Shown here in pieces: positions 59,364-64,000 of a DNA stretch of 64,000 nt. Position numbers and translations under genes: made by a program. Positions within the stretch are counted from its first letter, which is position 1, and each line of letters opens with the position of its first letter. The DNA is from Rivibacter subsaxonicus (GTDB taxonomy: Bacteria; Pseudomonadota; Gammaproteobacteria; Burkholderiales; Burkholderiaceae_C), in assembly GCF_004217215.1 (NCBI RefSeq), contig NZ_SHKP01000007.1:248001-312000 (forward strand), written 5' to 3'. Below the pieces are notes generated by a model. It was not told the DNA's origin. It was given only the letters and a program-made list of their open reading frames with translations, and made no database searches.

Positions 59364-60406
59364 GGGAGCCTCCTGGACAAGGAACGTTCGGCGGTCTCGG
59401 GCCACTGGGCAGGTGTCAATGCTCCTGCGAGGGCTGCGGCACTTCGCGCGAGGGCGGCGGTGTCCACTTGTCCTGCCGGCTCTGCCAGCCGCATCTGCGG
59501 CGACGTGGCATGCGCAAGAGGCTTCTTGCAAGGTTGCGGGACGATCAGCATGTCGCAACTGGACTCGGCCAGGACGCGGCGGCTGACGCTGCCCAGAAGG
59601 AATTCGCCGAGGGTCGATCGGCCCTGCTTGCCGGCAACGATAAGGTCAGCGCCGAGCCAGCGAGCATGCCTCAGAGTCGACCACACCGGATGGCCGTGGG
59701 CCACGGCAAAGCCCATCCTGGTGCTGTCCAGGCCGAGTCTTGCGGCCTGGCGGCGCATGCGCGCGATGGTGCCGGCATCCCGCCGCAGGCGGGACTCGCG
59801 GATGACGTGCTCGGGCATGTCGGTTTCGCGCAGCACGGCTTCCCGGTGAGAGTTGATCGAATGAAAGACATGCATGCTGCTGTCGCGCGCCAACCGGGCC
59901 GCGACCTGGACTGCGGCGAGCGAGGGAGCCGTAAAGTCGACCGGCACCAGCACGCGCCGATACGCCCCCTCGACCGACGTCTTAACGACGAGCACCGGGC
60001 GCCGGCAGGTCCTGAGCAAACGATCCACGGTCCGGCCGACCAGCAAGGCCTGGAAGCGGCTGTGACCGCGCCGGCCGAGGACCAGCAACTCCGCGCGCTC
60101 CGACGCCTGCATCAAGGATTCGAGCAGCTCGCCGACCACCACCTCGACGGTTGCGGTCACGTCGTAGCGGCCGGCGATCTCGACAGCGAAGCGGCGCAGC
60201 GACTCCCGTGCCTGCGCGGCCTTGAGGTCTATGTCGATCGAAGGTGAAAACCAGTCCCGCAGCGGCTTGCATCCGGTCGGGTCCAGCACGTGGACGAGCT
60301 TCAGCCGCGCGCCGTGTTCGTGTGCCAGCAGCGCCGCCCGGCGCACGGCGTTGTTTCCATCGATCGAGAAGTCGGTGGCCACCACTATGGATGTGATCGG
60401 TGTCAT
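59360..60406 (-). CDS. tandem universal stress protein (two UspA domains)
   Basis: 348 residues from ATG 60406 (GAGG lies about ten bases upstream; ATG 60421 lacks a ribosome site). Two UspA domains: residues 1-145 (ITSIVVATDFSIDGNNAVRR, then LLVLGRRGHSRFQALLVG) and 150-295 (YRRVLVPVDFTAPSLAAVQV, then LIVAGKQGRSTLGEFLLGSV). The Gly-x2-Gly-x9-Gly(S/T) type ATP loops are present in both. A 50-residue tail follows. Such tandem proteins respond to hypoxia, starvation or envelope stress; no regulator site was identified. Its stop overlaps the next small gene. Confidence 0.92.
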   Translation of the reverse strand: MTPITSIVVATDFSIDGNNAVRRAALLAHEHGARLKLVHVLDPTGCKPLRDWFSPSIDIDLKAAQARESLRRFAVEIAGRYDVTATVEVVVGELLESLMQASERAELLVLGRRGHSRFQALLVGRTVDRLLRTCRRPVLVVKTSVEGAYRRVLVPVDFTAPSLAAVQVAARLARDSSMHVFHSINSHREAVLRETDMPEHVIRESRLRRDAGTIARMRRQAARLGLDSTRMGFAVAHGHPVWSTLRHARWLGADLIVAGKQGRSTLGEFLLGSVSRRVLAESSCDMLIVPQPCKKPLAHATSPQMRLAEPAGQVDTAALARSAAALAGALTPAQWPETAERSLSRRLP

Positions 60407-60547
60407 CTGCGTTGCCCTCATGACCAGGGTTGTTCGGGAGGCGCCGGACGAACATGTGCATCGACTGCAGGGCCGGTCGCACTTGAGCGAAGGCTCTTGG
60501 AGGCGCTGGTTGTGTGTCGTGCAGCGCCCGCTGGCTGCACGCGCCGG

Positions 60548-60970
60548 CTACATCGCGTAGTCGCCGCTGGCCTCGGGCTGGAAGAGGATGGCCAGGATCT
60601 CGGCCGCCCGCGCCTCTCCCGCCGGGGTGGACCAGCGCGTCACGCACCCGACCCTCAGTCCGAGCAGGCTGGCGCCCACGGGTGACAGCACCGACACGAA
60701 TCCCGCCGCGGGCTCCGCGTCCGCCGGGTAGCACAGCGTGAGCTTGCTGCGCAGGCCAGTGTCGAGGTCCTGCAGCACTACCTGCGAGTACATGGTCACC
60801 ACGTCGGGCGGGGCCTGGCGGGATGCCACGATGGCGCAGGCGTCGAGGACATGCTCGATCGCCAGTCGAGGTGCGGAGGAGCCGTCGCTGCGCCTGTCGC
60901 GGCGCACGAGGTTCAGGAGTCGAACATGGTCGAGTTCAGTGAGCGTACGCTCGTGTGCTAGGACTTCCAC
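60548..60970 (-). CDS. rnk: Rnk-type nucleoside diphosphate kinase regulator (GreA/GreB C-domain)
   Basis: 140 residues from GTG 60970, which follows AAGGA at about seven bases; the frame extends upstream to 61063 but the Rnk family is about 136 residues. Conserved parts are TLTELDHVRL, DVVTMYSQVVL, LSPVGASLLGLRVG and the C-terminal FQPEASGDYAM, all close to Escherichia coli Rnk, which binds RNA polymerase near the secondary channel. Upstream of the UspA gene in the same direction, separated by 141 bases. Confidence 0.88.
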   Translation of the reverse strand: MEVLAHERTLTELDHVRLLNLVRRDRRSDGSSAPRLAIEHVLDACAIVASRQAPPDVVTMYSQVVLQDLDTGLRSKLTLCYPADAEPAAGFVSVLSPVGASLLGLRVGCVTRWSTPAGEARAAEILAILFQPEASGDYAM

Positions 60971-61754
60971 GAGGCATTCCTTCAGTCGTCGGGCACCTGC
61001 CGGCCAGTCGCCGACACACGCCATCGCGCGGGCTGTGGGCCCGGCGATCTGAGGTTTGCGCAAAGAGGGTGGAAGTGATCGCCGGGCTTAGTGATGTGCG
61101 GCCGGCAGACAGGTGCGTGTCCCCGCCCGGGCCCGCAGGGCGGGCCTATGCAGCCAGCAAACGACCGAGGTGGCCGCTTGGCAAGGTGCACCGCGAAGGG
61201 CGGCTGTGAGGAGGATCGAACCCATGCTGAGACTCTAGTGGTATCTCTTCAATCGTGCATTGCATGGACGGCAAGTCGCACTGCAGCGTGGGCGTATTGC
61301 GTGAACAGGGCCGCAGTTTGGGCACGACGCACCCGGCAGATTCATGGGTCTTGACGGCTCGAAGGCTGAGTGCCAACAGCGCCGCCTCGGACATCATCGA
61401 GCGGTCCGGAGGTGCGTCGAGCACGACGTCCACGGCAGCTTCGCCCAGGTGCGGCCGGGCCAGCAACTTGTCGCAAACTTTGTCGGTGATTCAACAGATT
61501 TGAGCGGGGCGATCACCAGCTTCCTGCACCCCGGTTCGACAATGGAGTCTTGATGGTGGTGTGTTCCCCTGCGGCGCGGAGCATCACAGAGTCACAGCCC
61601 GACCGCGCCGCGCAGCGACCAGATGGCGCGGTGCCCGGAGCTCGGATGGGCTGAATGTGGGCGTTTGCCATGCGAGCGTCTGCTGTCAAGCCTCCCGGTC
61701 TGACGCGCCTGGTGCCTGGTACTTCTTCGGGTCGCAAACAGGCAGCGCCACCCG
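60971..61754. other. region without a confident gene; contains decayed-looking sequence
   Basis: 784 bases between rnk and trmL. Base composition is a little less GC-rich than in neighbouring genes. No ORF with a ribosome site and family signal was found. It contains a ten-base palindrome TTTGCGCAAA (61055-61064), upstream of the rnk start, and a possible coding fragment on the minus strand near 61300-61490. Confidence 0.5.
61300..61490 (-). pseudogene. possible coding fragment, minus strand
   Basis: Read from 61490 leftward, the frame gives ITDKVCDKLLARPHLGEAAV, then DVVLDAPPDRSMMSEAALLA and LSLRAVKTHES, with GC-rich third positions typical of this genome. A TGA precedes it at 61493-61491 and there is no start codon with a ribosome site. 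Codon use deteriorates further downstream. I do not recognise a family; it may be the remains of a gene. Confidence 0.25.
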
Positions 61755-62228
61755 CTAGGCTCCGCCCGCGTAGCCCAACTGGCGCCAGGCCTCGAACACC
61801 GCGACCGCGACCGCGTTGCTCAGGTTCAGGCTGCGCTGGCCGGCGCGCATCGGCAGCCGCACGCGCCGGTCTTCGCTGAACACGATGTCGCGCAGCGCCG
61901 GAGCTAGCCCCTTGCTCTCGCTGCCGAACACCAGCCAGTCGCCGGGCTGCCAGCTCACTTCGGCCAGCGGCCGGCTGCCGCGCGTGGTGAATGCGAACAG
62001 CCGCGCCGGATCGGGCGCAGCGTCGGCGACGAAGGCCGCCCACGAGGCATGGCGCTGCACCTGCGCGTACTCGTGGTAGTCGAGGCCGGCGCGCTGCAGC
62101 AGCTTGTCGTCCATCGAGAAGCCCAGCGGCTCGACCAGGTGCAGCGTGCAGCCGGTGTTGGCGGCGAGCCGGATCACGTTGCCCGTGTTGGGCGGAATCT
62201 CGGGTTCGACGAGGACGATGTTGAACAT
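61755..62228 (-). CDS. trmL: tRNA (cytidine(34)-2'-O)-methyltransferase
   Basis: 157 residues from ATG 62228, the proper family start (FNIVLVEPEIPPNTGNVIRL); the longer frame to 62279 overlaps into the comF region. SPOUT-class methyltransferase: NTGNVIRLAANTGC at the N-terminus, and the knot motifs VFGSESKGL and LPMRAGQRSLNLSNAVAVAV at the C-terminus. It 2'-O-methylates the wobble base of tRNA-Leu in the family. Follows comF-like gene after 47 bases. Confidence 0.93.
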   Translation of the reverse strand: MFNIVLVEPEIPPNTGNVIRLAANTGCTLHLVEPLGFSMDDKLLQRAGLDYHEYAQVQRHASWAAFVADAAPDPARLFAFTTRGSRPLAEVSWQPGDWLVFGSESKGLAPALRDIVFSEDRRVRLPMRAGQRSLNLSNAVAVAVFEAWRQLGYAGGA

Positions 62229-62275
62229 GGCGGGCGCGATGCTAGCGGAGCCCAGGGCCGCGGCTGCGCTGCCGC

Positions 62276-63004
62276 TCACGGCGTGCGCGCGAGCACCCAG
62301 ACCTGCACCTCGCTCGCGCCGGCGGCCAGCAGCACCCGGCTCGCCTCGGCCAGCGTGGCGCCGGTGGTGAGCACGTCGTCGACCAGGGCAACGTGGCGCC
62401 CCTGCAGCTCGCCGCGCACCGCGGCGGCGACGCCGAAGGCGCCGCGCATGTTGGCCGCGCGCCGATCGCGCGGCAGCGTGATCTGGTGCGGGGTGTCGAT
62501 CAGGCGCTCGAGCAGGCCGGGCCGCGCCGACAGCGCCAGTTCACGCGCGATGCCGCGGGCGAGTTCCCAAGCCTGGTTGTAGCCGCGCTCGCGCAGCCGG
62601 GTCGTGGCCAGCGGCACCGGCAGCACGAGGTCGACGGCCGGGGCCGGCTGCGCGCGCACCGCGTCGGCCAGCATGCGGCTGGCCCACGGCAGCAGGTCGA
62701 GCCCGTCGTGGAACTTCAGCGCGGACAGCAGCGCGTCCCATGGGTAGTCGTAGTCCAGCGCCGCGACCGCCGAGACCCAGGGTGGCGGCGCGCGCAGGCA
62801 GCGTCCGCACCGCACTGCCGCGTCGGTGCCGGCGGCGGCCACGTCCTGCAATCCGATCGCGCAGCCACGGCAGCGCAGGCGCAGTGGGGCAAAGCGCGCG
62901 CTGCAATCGACGCAGACGCGACCACTGCGGCCGCGACTGCTCGCAGCGCAGACCGCGCATCGGTTGGGCCACGCCGACAGCAGCGGCGGTCGCGGCAGCG
63001 TCAT
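62276..63004 (-). CDS. ComF-family phosphoribosyltransferase-like protein
   Basis: 242 residues from ATG 63004 (the frame extends to 63064). Cysteine pairs CAVC, CVDC, CRGC and CGRC in the N-terminal third form zinc-ribbon sites, and the C-terminal half is a PRT domain with the PRPP motif VALVDDVLTTGATL. ComF is needed for DNA uptake in naturally competent bacteria; the homologues in non-competent strains are of unknown role. Divergent from the BioC-like gene by 160 bases. Confidence 0.9.
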   Translation of the reverse strand: MTLPRPPLLSAWPNRCAVCAASSRGRSGRVCVDCSARFAPLRLRCRGCAIGLQDVAAAGTDAAVRCGRCLRAPPPWVSAVAALDYDYPWDALLSALKFHDGLDLLPWASRMLADAVRAQPAPAVDLVLPVPLATTRLRERGYNQAWELARGIARELALSARPGLLERLIDTPHQITLPRDRRAANMRGAFGVAAAVRGELQGRHVALVDDVLTTGATLAEASRVLLAAGASEVQVWVLARTP

Positions 63005-63098
63005 CGCGGGTGGGCGGGGCGGAGCATGCCGCGCTTGTCGCATGCCATCGGCGCGCCGCGCCATCCACGGTGCACGGGGTCGGTCGTGGCACGCTCCC

Positions 63099-63104
63099 TA
63101 TACT
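63099..63104 (+). promoter_or_regulatory. candidate -10 box for the BioC-like gene
   Basis: TATACT in the comF/BioC-like divergent region, 61 bases before the GTG start and 32 before a ten-codon leader frame. No matching -35 element was found at 16-18 bases. Confidence 0.3.
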
Positions 63105-63135
63105 CGCGCGCCGCGAGCGCCTGCCTGACGGCGCG

Positions 63136-63168
63136 ATGCCCGACCCCTTGCCATTCCCGCGACCGTGA
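63136..63168 (+). other. ten-codon leader frame overlapping the BioC-like start
   Basis: ATG 63136 begins MPDPLPFPRP and stops at TGA 63166-63168, which overlaps the GTG at 63165-63167 (GTGA). It may couple translation of the following gene or be chance. Confidence 0.3.
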
Positions 63169-64000
63169 GCGCTGCCGCCGATCCCCGTCACCCCGATCCC
63201 GCCGCGCTGGACGCGGGGCTGCGCCGCGCGCAGCGGCAGCCCGAGCCCGCCTGGCTGCATCGCGAGGTCGCCCGGCGCATGGCCGAGCGGCTGGCACTGA
63301 TCCGCAACCCGCCGACGCTGGTGCTCGACTGGCGGGCCGCGACCAGCGGCTCGCGCGAGTTGCTGGCGGCGCGCTATCCGGCCGCGCGCATCGATGCGGT
63401 CGAGGCCAGCACGGCGCTGGCTGCGCGCAGCGAGGAACAGCTGCGCGCGCCCTGGTGGCGGCGGCTGCGCGGCACGCCAGCGCAGGTCTGGCGCGAGGAT
63501 GCGGTGCCGCCCGACGCGGCCGGCATGCTGTGGGCGAACATGGTGCTGCACCAGGCCAGCGACCCGGCGCTGGCGATCGCGCGCTGGCACGCGGCGCTGG
63601 CGGTCGACGGCTTCCTGATGTTCTCGACCTTCGGCCCCGACACGCTGCGCGAACTGCGCGCGCTCTACGCCCGTCTCGGCTGGGGCGCGCCGGGGCCTGA
63701 GTTCGTCGACATGCACGACATCGGCGATGCGTTGGTGCACGCCGGCCTTGCCGATCCGGTGATGGACATGGAGCGGTTGACGCTGAGCTGGCCCGATGCC
63801 GATGCGCTGCTGGCCGAGTTGCGCACGCTCGGCGGCAACGCCGCGCGTGCGCGCTTTGCGGGTCTGCGCACGCCGCGCTGGAAGGCGCGACTGGTCGCGG
63901 CACTGCGCGAGGAACTGGCCGGCGACGACGGGCTCCTGCGACTGAGCTTCGAGATCGTCTACGGCCATGCCTTCAAGCCGCTGCCACGCCTGCGCGTGGC
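63165..64000 (+). CDS. BioC-like SAM-dependent methyltransferase, 3' end outside window
   Basis: At least 278 residues from GTG 63165, running off the right edge. The C-terminal part (EFVDMHDIGDALVHAGLADP, then MERLTLSWPDADALLAELRT and RFAGLRTPRWKARL) matches BioC-like methyltransferases of Burkholderiales. The expected glycine-rich SAM motif I (DxGxGxG) after the first strand reads VLDWRAATSGS, so SAM binding may be altered. It might be a malonyl-ACP O-methyltransferase of biotin synthesis or a divergent paralogue. Acceptable motif II is FLMFSTFGPDTLREL. Confidence 0.75.
   Translation, partial: MSAAADPRHPDPAALDAGLRRAQRQPEPAWLHREVARRMAERLALIRNPPTLVLDWRAATSGSRELLAARYPAARIDAVEASTALAARSEEQLRAPWWRRLRGTPAQVWREDAVPPDAAGMLWANMVLHQASDPALAIARWHAALAVDGFLMFSTFGPDTLRELRALYARLGWGAPGPEFVDMHDIGDALVHAGLADPVMDMERLTLSWPDADALLAELRTLGGNAARARFAGLRTPRWKARLVAALREELAGDDGLLRLSFEIVYGHAFKPLPRLRV

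Noticed and set aside
60422-60547. FNR-type site (TTGAT-N4-ATCAA) upstream of the UspA gene
   Set aside because: The nearest match, around TTGAGCGAAGGCTC, lacks the half-site pattern.
61207-61227. GGTTCGATCC-like T-arm on the minus strand, as if from a tRNA
   Set aside because: The five-base stem has a mismatch and there is no acceptor, D or anticodon arm around it.
61685-61754. In-frame extension of trmL past its stop, ending in CDPKKYQAPGASDREA
   Set aside because: Only 23 codons, no family support for read-through; treated as spacer.

Overview
The window is high-GC, densely coding chromosomal DNA. Gene order and protein families point to a betaproteobacterium of the order Burkholderiales, probably the Rubrivivax/Leptothrix/Methylibium side. 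The supporting blocks are bolA-murA-his-tatABC, petABC-sspAB, dciA/M23/secA/argJ, thiD-like/hemL/rubredoxin and the pil-chp chemosensory cluster. The assignment is inference from synteny and protein character; no 16S gene is present. I found no prophage, insertion sequence, CRISPR array or plasmid function. Most of the window is a conserved core chromosome.

Layout. 1-5816: tail of a DUF1501 gene, a fragment of a duplicated TPR gene, then minus-strand genes for a lipoprotein hydrolase, a secreted TPR protein, an M20 amidohydrolase and two tandem paralogous substrate-binding proteins. 6048-9205: a molybdopterin oxidoreductase overlapping a Zn-aminopeptidase-like gene. 9220-13020: a lipid or carbon-storage neighbourhood (PHA-granule-type protein, acyl-CoA-binding protein, wax ester synthase/DGAT, TPR protein, TetR regulator). 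13122-15526: a YadG/YadH-type ABC exporter and a secreted cupin. 15643-26579: a nearly uninterrupted plus-strand run bolA-murA-hisGDCBHAFIE-DUF4870-HIT-tatABC, with many 1-4 nt overlaps. 26595-32682: membrane-anchored DegS-like protease (minus), nif3-like and pdxA (plus), DUF1631 and mscL (minus). 32901-37052: cytochrome bc1 complex (petABC) and sspAB. 37085-39029: a phospholipase-D-family lipoprotein and a small surface-antigen-like protein. 39119-39194: tRNA-Thr(UGU). 39231-45399: dciA (minus), M23 peptidase, secA, GNAT and argJ. 45424-48184: hemL and a ThiD-like kinase (minus), rubredoxin (plus). 48217-58689: the twitching-motility chemosensory system pilG-pilH-pilI-pilJ-chpA, ending in a 2206-residue hybrid kinase. 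58690-61754: a looser, partly gene-poor stretch with a tandem UspA protein, a small translationally coupled protein and an Rnk-type regulator. 61755-64000: trmL, comF-like and, divergently, a BioC-like methyltransferase cut by the window edge.

How the genes fit together: histidine synthesis plus peptidoglycan precursor synthesis (murA) and Tat export form one co-directional transcription block. The Rieske subunit and the twin-arginine signal peptides of the two substrate-binding proteins are plausible clients of the Tat system. Sec (secA) and cell-wall hydrolysis (M23) are adjacent. The pil-chp genes form a complete sensory path from receptor through adaptor and kinase to two response regulators, but no methyltransferase or methylesterase gene is adjacent.

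I did not find a clearly new multi-gene system. The most interesting items are the divergent active site of the ThiD-like kinase, a dyad that embeds the rubredoxin -10 box and start codon, the small protein coupled to the tandem UspA gene, the degenerate SAM-binding loop of the BioC-like protein, the tatA-tatB hairpin, and fresh and decayed gene duplications at the left end.
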